Part shown: positions 30,152 to 38,800 of the stretch, one piece after another
Layout of the letters: the number at the start of each line of letters is the position of its first letter
Numbering within the stretch: position 1 is the stretch's first letter
Assembly: GCA_029571225.1 (NCBI GenBank)
Contig: JAKPTF010000068.1
Location: forward strand, 1-58,561
Length of the DNA: 58,561 bases
Source of the DNA: Candidatus Omnitrophota bacterium
GTDB lineage: Bacteria; Omnitrophota; Gorgyraeia; Gygaellales; Profunditerraquicolaceae
Reading direction: 5' to 3'
The notes under the pieces: model-generated
Told to the model about the DNA's origin: nothing
Seen by the model: the letters and a program-made list of their open reading frames with translations, nothing else
The model's database searches: none
Position numbers and translations under genes: made by a program

Positions 30152-31672
30152 ATGGAAAAACGAACTCTTCTGGCAATAGCATTATCATTTCTCGTAATAT
30201 TCTTCTGGTCAAAATTTGTATACAATCCCGCTCAGCAGCCGGCACGGCAGTCAGTTGCCGTTCTCGACGATGTTCCTGTCAGGCAGCCGGCAAGCCAGCT
30301 CCTTCCCTCCTCCCTGCTTCCCGACGACGAAGCGCCTGTAAAAGAATATGCGATCCCGGGATCAATCGTTCAGATCATTGAACCAATGGCTGCTATACGG
30401 CAAGTTACATTTGACCAATATAAGCAGAATTCATATGTGTTGAATAATGGGCTCTACATAGCTGACCAGAAGATCATATTCAATAAGGCAATGCCTGTAA
30501 ATGATGGCTTTTCATATATTTACGAAGATTCGACAATGCGTGTTTCAAAAACGCTCATCACATCTAAACATAGTTATATTATGGACTTAGAGATTAAAAT
30601 TGCAAACCTCTCCTCTTCATCCCTGTCAATTGATTTACCTATCATATTGGGAAGATTTGACTTAGAGAAAAAAGACGGCGCGAGTCAGAGGTTCGATGAT
30701 ATTATCGTCAGTGATCAGGTAAGGACATCACATCCTAATTTTAAAAAACAGGCAGTCTTCCATGAAATTAAATTTATTGGTATGCGCGACCAGTATTTCT
30801 GCGCAATAATACAACCTGAATTCACAGGTTATTCCGGGTTTGTGAATAAAGTGTCTGATAAAATATATGATATAGGCATAATGTCAAAAAAGCTCACTAT
30901 CAACCCTGGAAGCGAGACTATTCAAAAATTTAAGGTTTACATTGGACCGCAGGACACAGATGCTCTTGGTAAAATTAATCCAACCTGGGGATCTATTGTA
31001 TATTTTGGGATGTTTGACCTTGTGGCGCAGGTAATATTTGGTTTATTAAAGTTTTTATTTACAATTGTAAAAAATTGGGGAATAGCAATAATATTGATGA
31101 GCATATTGATATATTTGGTTTTATTCCCGCTTTCAGTTAAGCAAATGAAATCAATGAAGGAAATGCAAGTGCTCCAACCTAAAATGGAGCAGTTGCGTAA
31201 ACAATACGGAAATAACTCTAAAAAACTAAATGAAGAGATGATGAAGTTATACAAAGAGCATAAAGTAAACCCGCTTGGCGGATGTTTGCCAATGGTGTTA
31301 CAGATACCGATTTTTATTTCGCTGTACCAGGTTTTATCTCGAGCAATTGCTTTAAAAGGCGCGAGTTTTCTTTGGATTAAGGATCTTTCAGAGCCAGACA
31401 GGCTTTTTAAGCTACCATTTGAAATTCCTTTCATTGGTGAGTATTTTAATATTCTTCCGATCCTTATGGCTATCGGCATGTTTATTCAGCAAAAAATGTC
31501 ATCTGCCAATGCAACCGTACAGGCAGCAGAGCAGCAGAAGATGATGGTCGTTATATTCCCGATCATGTTTGGTGTAATGTTTTACAATGTGCCGTCAGGA
31601 TTGGTTATGTACTGGTTTTTGAACAGTACATTGATGCTGTTATACCAGATAAAAGTGATGAAGGCAAAATGA
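30152..31672 (+). CDS. yidC: Membrane protein insertase YidC
   Basis: MEKRTLLAIALSFLVIFFWS...NWGIAIILMSILIYLVLFPLSVKQMKSMKEMQVLQPKMEQLRKQYGNNSKKLNEEMMKLYKEHKVNPLGGCLPMVLQIPIFISLYQVL. Confidence 0.97.
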   Translation: MEKRTLLAIALSFLVIFFWSKFVYNPAQQPARQSVAVLDDVPVRQPASQLLPSSLLPDDEAPVKEYAIPGSIVQIIEPMAAIRQVTFDQYKQNSYVLNNGLYIADQKIIFNKAMPVNDGFSYIYEDSTMRVSKTLITSKHSYIMDLEIKIANLSSSSLSIDLPIILGRFDLEKKDGASQRFDDIIVSDQVRTSHPNFKKQAVFHEIKFIGMRDQYFCAIIQPEFTGYSGFVNKVSDKIYDIGIMSKKLTINPGSETIQKFKVYIGPQDTDALGKINPTWGSIVYFGMFDLVAQVIFGLLKFLFTIVKNWGIAIILMSILIYLVLFPLSVKQMKSMKEMQVLQPKMEQLRKQYGNNSKKLNEEMMKLYKEHKVNPLGGCLPMVLQIPIFISLYQVLSRAIALKGASFLWIKDLSEPDRLFKLPFEIPFIGEYFNILPILMAIGMFIQQKMSSANATVQAAEQQKMMVVIFPIMFGVMFYNVPSGLVMYWFLNSTLMLLYQIKVMKAK

Positions 31673-31860
31673 AAGATCAGTTGCATGAAATAGAAGTAGA
31701 GGCAAAGACAACAGCTGAGGCCATCAAAAAAGCCCTGAGACAGCTCAAGGCTAAAAGGGAAGATGTTAATATAGAAGTTGTTTGTGAAGAAGAAAAGGGT
31801 CTGTTTGGCATGGAAGGCGCGAAGATGGCAAAAGTGAAGGCAATCCTGAAGCAAAAATAG
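31669..31860 (+). CDS. Stand-alone Jag_N domain protein (KhpB/SpoIIIJ-associated-like, lacking KH-R3H)
   Basis: MKDQLHEIEVEAKTTAEAIKKALRQLKAKREDVNIEVVCEEEKGLFGMEGAKMAKVKAILKQK; ATGA overlap with yidC. Confidence 0.75.
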   Translation: MKDQLHEIEVEAKTTAEAIKKALRQLKAKREDVNIEVVCEEEKGLFGMEGAKMAKVKAILKQK

Positions 31861-31883
31861 AAACATTTTAATTATAAAATTTA

Positions 31884-31911
31884 TTGACAGAAATATACAA
31901 AGTGGGATAAT
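31884..31911 (+). promoter_or_regulatory. Putative sigma70 promoter for parAB
   Basis: TTGACA-N16-GATAAT. Confidence 0.55.
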
Positions 31912-31929
31912 AGATTCAAAGAATCGCAT

Positions 31930-31945
31930 TGTTTCCCGTGGAACT
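31930..31945. promoter_or_regulatory. parS: parS-like centromere site
   Basis: TGTTTCCCGTGGAACT vs consensus TGTTTCACGTGAAACA, 23 nt before the parA ATG. Confidence 0.65.
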
Positions 31946-31967
31946 ATTGATAAGTCATTATATTTCA

Positions 31968-32789
31968 ATGAATAAGGTATTTGCAATCTGCAATCAAAAG
32001 GGCGGCACTGGAAAAACAACATCGGCGATAAATATTGCTGCTTATATAGCGCTTGCTGGAAAAAAAGCTTTACTCGTTGACCTTGACCCACAGGCAAATG
32101 CCACAAGCGGCGTTGGCATTGACCGACACAAGATAAAGCAGAGCACCTACCATATACTCCTCGAAGAACTTGGCATCAAGGAGATAATCCAGAAAACTGC
32201 AATTCCAAACCTTTTTATTGCGCCTGCGAATCTTGATCTGACCGGCGCTGAAGTCGAATTGGTAAGCGCTCTTGGCCGGGAATATCGTCTTAAGAAAGCG
32301 CTGGCAACAGTAAGAGAAGAATACGATTATATCATAATAGATTCGCCTCCATCGCTGGGATTGCTCACAATCAATTCGCTCTCTGCCGCAGATTCGATAT
32401 TGATCCCTGTGCAGTGCGAATATTACGCCCTCGAGGGACTAACGCAGTTAACCAACACCTTTAACCTTGTTAAAAACAATTTGAACCAGGGATTGACAAT
32501 AGAAGGCGTTATTCTGACTATGGCTGATTTCAGGACCAACCTGACAAAGGAAGTAATCAATGAGGTTAAAAAGAATTTCCCAGGACGAGTGTATGATACG
32601 GTTATTCCGAGGAGCATTCGATTAAGCGAGGCGCCGAGTTATGGCAAGCCCATAGTCATATATGATAAAGACAATATCGGCGCAAAAAAATATGAAGAGT
32701 TGACAAAGGAGATTTTGGGATCAGGAACCGTATCATCAAAGAATGATTTTGATACGGTTATCCAGGAACCACAGTCACAGGAGGCTTGA
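31968..32789 (+). CDS. parA: Chromosome partitioning ATPase ParA/Soj
   Basis: MNKVFAICNQKGGTGKTTSAINIAAYIALAGKKALLVDLDPQANATSG; start trimmed from ORF 31929. Confidence 0.95.
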   Translation: MNKVFAICNQKGGTGKTTSAINIAAYIALAGKKALLVDLDPQANATSGVGIDRHKIKQSTYHILLEELGIKEIIQKTAIPNLFIAPANLDLTGAEVELVSALGREYRLKKALATVREEYDYIIIDSPPSLGLLTINSLSAADSILIPVQCEYYALEGLTQLTNTFNLVKNNLNQGLTIEGVILTMADFRTNLTKEVINEVKKNFPGRVYDTVIPRSIRLSEAPSYGKPIVIYDKDNIGAKKYEELTKEILGSGTVSSKNDFDTVIQEPQSQEA

Positions 32790-33649
32790 ATCATATGGAA
32801 CACAGAGCGCTTGGCAAAGGTTTGAATGCTTTGATTCCCGACGCTGCTCAGGAAAAAGGCTCCAGAGTCCTGGTGTTGAATGTAACGCAGATAAAACCAA
32901 ACCCGTTCCAGCCGCGTGAAAATTTTAGCATGGAGGAGATGGAAGAGCTGATCGGATCAATCAGGGAAAAAGGAGTGATTCAGCCTGTTCTGGTCAGGGC
33001 AAAGCCTGATGGTTATGAATTGATCGCAGGCGAGCGCAGGCTGCGTGCTGCCCGCATGCTTAACATGCAGGAGATCCCCGCAATCGTCAAGGATGTTGAT
33101 GATAAAGATTCTCTTGAGCTGGCATTGATCGAGAACATACAACGCCAGAACCTGAACGCTATCGAAGAAGCCAGGGCGTATCAGTATCTCGTTGATAAGT
33201 ATCAGATGACCCAGGATGAAATAAGCCAGGTCATGGGCAAGGCGCGCGTGTCAGTGACCAATGTGCTGCGGCTTCTTAAACTGCCCATGGAGATCCAGGA
33301 TGAGATTAAGAACGGACGCATATCATTCGGACACGGCAGGGCATTGCTTGAAGTTGAGGATGTGAACAGGCAAAGATTTTTGGCCCAGATAGCCATTTCT
33401 AAGTCATTGTCTGTTAGAGAGTTAGAGAATCTAATAAAAAATTTACGGCCGCGCAAATCAAAGCTGACTGTAAAAATGGCCACTGTTGATCCGGTAGTGG
33501 CTGTGCTTGAGACCCAGCTGCAGCAGGCCCTGGCGACAAAGGTGAAGATCGTCAAAAGGAAAAAGAGGGGCCACATTGTCATCGAGTTCTATTCCCAGGA
33601 AGACCTGGAGCGCATCGCCGGTAAACTAACAGGAGAAGAAAAACTATGA
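32786..33649 (+). CDS. parB: ParB/Spo0J chromosome partitioning protein
   Basis: RALGKGLNALIPD...NPFQPRENFSMEEMEELIGSIREKGVIQPVLVRAKPDGYELIAGERRLRAARM; start is TTG 32786 or ATG 32795. Confidence 0.96.
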   Translation: MNHMEHRALGKGLNALIPDAAQEKGSRVLVLNVTQIKPNPFQPRENFSMEEMEELIGSIREKGVIQPVLVRAKPDGYELIAGERRLRAARMLNMQEIPAIVKDVDDKDSLELALIENIQRQNLNAIEEARAYQYLVDKYQMTQDEISQVMGKARVSVTNVLRLLKLPMEIQDEIKNGRISFGHGRALLEVEDVNRQRFLAQIAISKSLSVRELENLIKNLRPRKSKLTVKMATVDPVVAVLETQLQQALATKVKIVKRKKRGHIVIEFYSQEDLERIAGKLTGEEKL

Positions 33650-34149
33650 TGCAGGCAGTCCTTATTCTTATCAAGCCGGACGGGCTTAAGAAATCGCTCA
33701 CCGGCAATATCCTGACGCGGTTGTCAGAGACAAAGCTCGAAATCGTCGCGGCGAAGATGGTCCGGGTGACCGATGAGCTGGCGTCGGAACATTATTGCCA
33801 CCTCAGAGACAAGCCGTTCTTCCCGGAGCTTATCGAATACCTCAAGGGCGAACTGCATGACCGCAAAAAAGTCATGGCCCTGGTGTACTGGGGCAAGGAC
33901 GCGATCAAGAAATGCCGTGAAATGGCAGGCGCGACGAACCCGGAAGAGGCCGATCCGACATCGATCCGCGGTTCCTACGGAAGGATCACGACCAAGGGGC
34001 TTTATGAGAACGTGATCCACGTGTCCTCGAACGAGGACGAGGCAAGGCGCGAGATCAAGCTGTGGTTTTGTCCCGACGAGATTATCGTGGACCTGTACCC
34101 GGTCAAGGAAGAAACGCGCAAGGATATCCGCGTAAAAAGCTGGGCGTAA
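33646..34149 (+). CDS. ndk: Nucleoside diphosphate kinase
   Basis: AVLILIKPDGLKKSLTGNILTRL...IRGSYGRITTKGLYENVIHVSSNEDEARREI, catalytic His motif NVIHVS. Confidence 0.9.
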   Translation: MMQAVLILIKPDGLKKSLTGNILTRLSETKLEIVAAKMVRVTDELASEHYCHLRDKPFFPELIEYLKGELHDRKKVMALVYWGKDAIKKCREMAGATNPEEADPTSIRGSYGRITTKGLYENVIHVSSNEDEARREIKLWFCPDEIIVDLYPVKEETRKDIRVKSWA

Positions 34150-34163
34150 ATCAAGGGGAGCGT

Positions 34164-34991
34164 ATGATACAGAGCATGACGGGCTTTGGCAGGAGCGAGA
34201 AAAAAATAGAGCCGTTCGGGTTGATCAGCGTCGAGATCCGCAGCATCAATCACAAGTTCCTCGAAACCGTGGTGCACGTGCCCGAAGGGTTCCTGTCGCT
34301 CGAGGACAAGATCAAAAAGGAGATCGAAGCGCGGGTCCAGCGCGGCCGGGTCACCTGCGTCATCACCGTATCGGGCGGCTCGGGCCGCGACGTCGTCATC
34401 AACGAACGCCTGCTTAAAAAATACCTGGCTTCGATCAAGTCGATCAGCAGCAAATACCGCATTGCCGGCGCCGTGAACATCAACAACCTCATCAATATGC
34501 CGGGCGTGTTATCCCTGACAGAGAATAGACAGCCGGTATTAAAGATATGGCCGCAAGTCAGGGCGCTTGTTGCCAAAGCCGTGTCAGAGCTGGTGCTTAT
34601 GCGCCAGAAAGAAGGCCGGGCTATTGTCAAGTTCCTCAAAGAGCGCAATGACATGCTCGCCGCCGACATCGCCCTGGTCAAGGATCGGTTCGAAAAAGTG
34701 GTCAAACAAAAAGCCGCCATGTTCCCCACGGATGCGGAACGCACCGCGTTCTTGAAGGAATCCGATATAAACGAGGAGCTTGAGCGCATAGAGTACCATA
34801 TACATAATTTTAAGAGCAAGCTTTCCGCAGCCAGCCCGGTTGGCAAGGAGCTCGATTTTATATCACAGGAAATGCAGCGCGAGGCCAATACCATGGGTGC
34901 AAAGTCTTGCGATGCGCTCATTTCCGGCAGGGTCGTGCAGATAAAGAGCAATATCGAGAAAACCCGCGAGCAACTGCAGAACATCGTGTAG
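34164..34991 (+). CDS. yicC: YicC family endoribonuclease
   Basis: MIQSMTGFGRSEKKIEPFGLISVEIRSINHKFLE; C-terminal GKELDFISQEMQREANTMGAKS; start trimmed from 34062. Confidence 0.94.
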   Translation: MIQSMTGFGRSEKKIEPFGLISVEIRSINHKFLETVVHVPEGFLSLEDKIKKEIEARVQRGRVTCVITVSGGSGRDVVINERLLKKYLASIKSISSKYRIAGAVNINNLINMPGVLSLTENRQPVLKIWPQVRALVAKAVSELVLMRQKEGRAIVKFLKERNDMLAADIALVKDRFEKVVKQKAAMFPTDAERTAFLKESDINEELERIEYHIHNFKSKLSAASPVGKELDFISQEMQREANTMGAKSCDALISGRVVQIKSNIEKTREQLQNIV

Positions 34992-35015
34992 CGTCGCATA
35001 AAGGACAGGGGTGAA

Positions 35016-35609
35016 TTGAAAGCGAAGGGGATTATCATCGTGTTGTCAGGGCCTTCGGGTTCAGGCAAGACCACGCTTGCGGAAATGCTGGTGAGGCACC
35101 CGGCGCTTAAGCAGAAGCTTTGCAGGTCAATCTCGGTCACCACGCGGCCGCGGCGGACCGGAGAACGGGATAAGCGCGATTATTTCTTCTTAAGCGAGAA
35201 GGAGTTTTTGCGCAGGCGCAAAGCGAAAAAAATCCTTGAATGGACCAGGTATTTGGGTTATTATTACGGGACAGATAAGGATTTTATCGCGCGGCGGCTG
35301 AGCAGGTGCGCAGGTATTGTTTTGTGCCTGGACGTTGCTGGGGCGTTGCGTGTCAAGCGCATGTTCCCGCAGCGCACGGCCACAATTTTTATACTGCCGC
35401 CGTCGCTCAAAGAGCTGTATCTCAGGATACGCAGGCGCGCGGCCAGCACCACAGAGGCCGAGATCCGGCGCAGGTTGGCCGTTGCCAAAGAAGAACTCAA
35501 TGCTGCGCGCAGGTATGATTATAGGGTAAGGAATAGGGAACTTAAAAAGGCAATAGAACGGCTGGTTAGAATCGTCAGGCGCAGGGTAATGGATACCGCG
35601 GGTAATTAG
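35016..35609 (+). CDS. gmk: Guanylate kinase
   Basis: GIIIVLSGPSGSGKTTLAEMLVRHP...SISVTTRPRRTGERDKRDYFF. Confidence 0.93.
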   Translation: MKAKGIIIVLSGPSGSGKTTLAEMLVRHPALKQKLCRSISVTTRPRRTGERDKRDYFFLSEKEFLRRRKAKKILEWTRYLGYYYGTDKDFIARRLSRCAGIVLCLDVAGALRVKRMFPQRTATIFILPPSLKELYLRIRRRAASTTEAEIRRRLAVAKEELNAARRYDYRVRNRELKKAIERLVRIVRRRVMDTAGN

Positions 35610-35625
35610 CTAAGGAGAGAGAGGA

Positions 35626-35844
35626 ATGGCGTACATGGCTTTGGAGAAACTGCTGGATAAGACCGAGGGGTCGGTGTATAAATTAGTGGTTCTTGCTTCG
35701 CGGCGGGCACTGGAGCTTGCCGAGGGGCAGCCAAAGCTGGTTGAGGTCCCCGGGGCGTCCTCAAAGCCGTCGATCATCGCCCTGCACGAGATCATGGAAA
35801 ACAAGCTGCTCGCAAAGGCAAAAGACAAAGATGCGAAAAAATAA
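35626..35844 (+). CDS. rpoZ: DNA-directed RNA polymerase omega subunit
   Basis: 72 aa in gmk-rpoZ-coaC context; SVYKLVVLASRRALELAEGQ...KPSIIALHEIMENKL. Confidence 0.88.
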   Translation: MAYMALEKLLDKTEGSVYKLVVLASRRALELAEGQPKLVEVPGASSKPSIIALHEIMENKLLAKAKDKDAKK

Positions 35845-36373
35845 AGAGATCGTTCTGGGCGTTACGGCAAGCGTTGCCGTCTATAAGGCATGTGAATTGG
35901 TCCGCAGGCTTCAGGATAATGGCTTTGGCGTGACCGTGGTGATGACCGAGGACGCCAGGAAGTTCATACAGCCGCGGCTGTTCGAGGCCGTGTCAAGGAA
36001 CAGGGCGTATTGCGGGATGTTTGAAGAAACGGTCGAATGGGACATCGAGCACGTTTCGCTTGCCCGGAAAGCGGACCTGGTGCTCATCGCGCCGGCGACC
36101 GCCAACATCATCGCCAAAATAGCGGCGGGCATCTGCGACGACCTTTTGACATGCGTCGTGTGCGCGACAGAGGCGCCGGTGTTGATCTGTCCTGCCATGA
36201 ACGACCGGATGTTCCTGAATAGGATCACCCAGGCTAACATCCAGAAGCTCGAAAAGTTCGGATACCGATTTGTACAGCCCCGCAAAGGCAATCTTGCCTG
36301 CGGCAAAGCCGGTATCGGCTGCTTGGCTGAGGTAGATGCCATTGTAAAGGAAGCCCGGCGGCTTCTTGGTTGA
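35831..36373 (+). CDS. coaC: Phosphopantothenoylcysteine decarboxylase, CoaC part only
   Basis: KEIVLGVTASVAVYKACELVRRL...ADLVLIAPATANIIAKIAAGICDDLLT...PVLICPAMNDRM; start trimmed to ATG 35831; no CoaB domain follows. Confidence 0.9.
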   Translation: MRKNKEIVLGVTASVAVYKACELVRRLQDNGFGVTVVMTEDARKFIQPRLFEAVSRNRAYCGMFEETVEWDIEHVSLARKADLVLIAPATANIIAKIAAGICDDLLTCVVCATEAPVLICPAMNDRMFLNRITQANIQKLEKFGYRFVQPRKGNLACGKAGIGCLAEVDAIVKEARRLLG

Positions 36374-36381
36374 TTAGATTC

Positions 36382-36456
36382 GGCGACGTAGCCAAGTGGC
36401 AAGGCAACTGTCTGCAAAACAGTTATACAGCGGTTCGAATCCGCTCGTCGCCTCCA
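36382..36456 (+). tRNA. tRNA-Cys(GCA)
   Basis: GGCGACGTAGCCAAGTGGCAAGGCAACTGTCTGCAAAACAGTTATACAGCGGTTCGAATCCGCTCGTCGCCTCCA, CCA encoded. Confidence 0.95.
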
Positions 36457-36816
36457 GATAGAGCAATCCTGAGAAAGGATATGCGCTATGCCCAGAGTAT
36501 ATAGGGATGCCAAAAAAATCCCTTATCCTCGGACCGGTGGATGTCCCGCTCGGATATTTTGCCGATTTCCTCAGGTGGTTGAGGGATATCATCACACAGC
36601 AATTACACGGCACGGGCAGTATGCATATAAATGATTCCAAGGTCAATCCCTGCTGGATCCTGAAATATGGGAAAATGGCTGCTCGTGAAATATGCCGTCA
36701 GTGTTATTATCCTCGGTGTATTGGCTTGAACAGAAAGGTTGCCTTGGCAAGAAGATGTGTGAATACACGTTCTGGCTGGGGGAAAAGCAAAACAGTTTTG
36801 AGCCATTAAAGGGCTT

Positions 36817-36900
36817 GCCGAGGTGTTGGAATTGGCAGACAATGTGGACTTAAAATCCACCGTCCGCAAGGGCGTGAGGGTTCGACTCCCTCCCTCGGCA
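36817..36900 (+). tRNA. tRNA-Leu(TAA)
   Basis: GCCGAGGTGTTGGAATTGGCAGACAATGTGGACTTAAAATCCACCGTCCGCAAGGGCGTGAGGGTTCGACTCCCTCCCTCGGCA; class II variable arm. Confidence 0.95.
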
Positions 36901-36922
36901 CATTGACAATTACGGTAAATAG

Positions 36923-36999
36923 GGGCTCATAGCTCAGTTGGTTAGAGCGTTGCGTTGACATCGCAAAGGTCAGAGGTTCAAGTCCTCTTGGGCCCACCA
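36923..36999 (+). tRNA. tRNA-Val(GAC)
   Basis: GGGCTCATAGCTCAGTTGGTTAGAGCGTTGCGTTGACATCGCAAAGGTCAGAGGTTCAAGTCCTCTTGGGCCCACCA. Confidence 0.95.
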
Positions 37000-37005
37000 T
37001 ATTAT

Positions 37006-38727
37006 ATGAACCTCGATACGCTTAGACATTCCTGCTCTCACGTGATGGCCAAGGCCGTCAAACAGCTCTGGCCGGACGCCAAGGTCACGATCGGCCCGTC
37101 CATCGAGGACGGCTTCTATTACGATTTCGACAAAAAAGAGCCCTTCACCGACGCGGACCTGGCGCGGATCGAAGAGCGCATGGCCCAGATCATCAGAAAA
37201 AACGAGCCGTTCACGCGCGAGGAGCTTTCGAAAAAAGACGCGATCGAGCTTTTCACGAAGCTCGGCGAAGATTACAAGATCGAACTGATCAATGCGATCC
37301 CGGACGAGAAGGTTTCGATATACCGCACGGGGTCGGATTTTGTGGACCTGTGCCGCGGCCCGCACCTGGAATCAGCAGGCCAGATCAAGGCGTTTAAATT
37401 ATTGTCGGTCGCGGGCGCGTACTGGCACGGCATCGAGACCAACCCGATGCTCCAGCGCATTTACGGGACTTGTTTTGAAACAAAAGCGGAGCTGGACCAG
37501 CATCTTAAGGCACTTGAAGAGGCGAAGCTGCGCGATCACCGAAAACTCGGGCCTTCGTTAGAGCTCTTTGACATATATCAGGACATCGCGGGGCCGGGCC
37601 TGGTGTTCTACCAGCCCAAGGGCGCGCTCGTGCGCAAGCTCATCGAGGATTACGAGAAGACAGAGCATCTCAAGCGCGGATACCAGCTCGTCGTGACCCC
37701 GCACATCATGCAGGCGGAATTATGGATGACCTCGGGCCACTACGATTATTACAAAGAGAACATGTACACGTTCAAGATTGAGGAGAAGGAATTTGTCCTC
37801 AAGCCCATGAACTGCCCGGGGCATATCCTGATATATAAATCGAAGATCCGCAGTTACAAGGACCTGCCGATCAGGCTTTTCGAGCTGGGCACCGTGTACC
37901 GCCATGAAAAAGCGGGCGTCATGCACGGGCTTTTGCGTGTGCGCGGGTTCACGCAGGACGACGCGCATATCTTCTGCCTGCCTTCCCAGGTGCGCGACGA
38001 GATCAAAAATACCGTCGAATTCGTGTTCGATACCATGAAGGTGTTCGGCTTCGAACACATGGATATAGAGTTGAGCACGCGGCCGTCGAAGTCGATCGGG
38101 TCCGACGAGGATTGGCGCATGGCAACGGCGGCGCTTGAGGATTCTCTTAAGGTCCTCGGGCTGTCCTACGCGATCAATGAAGGGGACGGGGCCTTTTACG
38201 GGCCGAAGATCGACATCAAGCTTAAGGATGCGTTGAAGCGGTCATGGCAGTGCGCCACCGTTCAGTGCGATTTCAATCTGCCAAAACGCTTCGCCCTGGA
38301 GTATGTCGACGCCGACGGCAGCGCGAAACAACCGATCATGCTGCACCGGGTTCTTTTGGGCAGCGTCGAGCGGTTCACCGCGTGCCTCACCGAGCATTAC
38401 GCCGGCGCGTTCCCGGTATGGCTCGCTCCGGTGCAGGCGGTTGTGATACCGGTGAGGGAGGATTTCAGCGCGTACGCGCAGGAAGTCGTGGATGCGCTGG
38501 CCAAAGCGGACATCCGCGCCGAAGCGGATGCGCGCAACGAAACGCTCAATAAACGCATTCGCCAGGCCGAAGTAAATAAAGTTCCGTATATTCTGGTTGT
38601 GGGTGAACGCGAGCTGACGACGAGGCAGGTGTCGGTGCGCAAGCGTCGTGACGGCGACAGGGGTTCGATGGCGCTCGATGCCTTTATCGCACAGGTCAGC
38701 CGCGAGATTATGGACCGGACGCAGTAG
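37006..38727 (+). CDS. thrS: Threonyl-tRNA synthetase lacking the N-terminal TGS domain
   Basis: MNLDTLRHSCSHVMAKAVKQLWPDAKVTIGPSIEDGFYYDF...VLKPMNCPGHILIYKS; ORF-track start 36955 lies inside tRNA-Val. Confidence 0.95.
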   Translation: MNLDTLRHSCSHVMAKAVKQLWPDAKVTIGPSIEDGFYYDFDKKEPFTDADLARIEERMAQIIRKNEPFTREELSKKDAIELFTKLGEDYKIELINAIPDEKVSIYRTGSDFVDLCRGPHLESAGQIKAFKLLSVAGAYWHGIETNPMLQRIYGTCFETKAELDQHLKALEEAKLRDHRKLGPSLELFDIYQDIAGPGLVFYQPKGALVRKLIEDYEKTEHLKRGYQLVVTPHIMQAELWMTSGHYDYYKENMYTFKIEEKEFVLKPMNCPGHILIYKSKIRSYKDLPIRLFELGTVYRHEKAGVMHGLLRVRGFTQDDAHIFCLPSQVRDEIKNTVEFVFDTMKVFGFEHMDIELSTRPSKSIGSDEDWRMATAALEDSLKVLGLSYAINEGDGAFYGPKIDIKLKDALKRSWQCATVQCDFNLPKRFALEYVDADGSAKQPIMLHRVLLGSVERFTACLTEHYAGAFPVWLAPVQAVVIPVREDFSAYAQEVVDALAKADIRAEADARNETLNKRIRQAEVNKVPYILVVGERELTTRQVSVRKRRDGDRGSMALDAFIAQVSREIMDRTQ

Positions 38728-38740
38728 GTATTGCGGTATT

Positions 38741-38763
38741 CTCCGGCGCGCATTGCGCCGGAG
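38741..38763 (+). terminator. Hairpin between thrS and infC (terminator or attenuator, no clear U-tract)
   Basis: CTCCGGCGC-gcatt-GCGCCGGAG. Confidence 0.45.
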
Positions 38764-38800
38764 GCGCAGCGTACGTGCATGCGGCCTAACAGGAGGTGGT

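Noticed and set aside
34250-35143. 297-aa minus ORF antisense to yicC/gmk
   Set aside because: Low-complexity Ser/Arg-rich translation and recognised genes on the other strand; shadow ORF.
36457-36816. Transposase or integrase remnant in the tRNA spacer
   Set aside because: No recombinase motif, att-like tRNA repeat or inverted-repeat ends visible.
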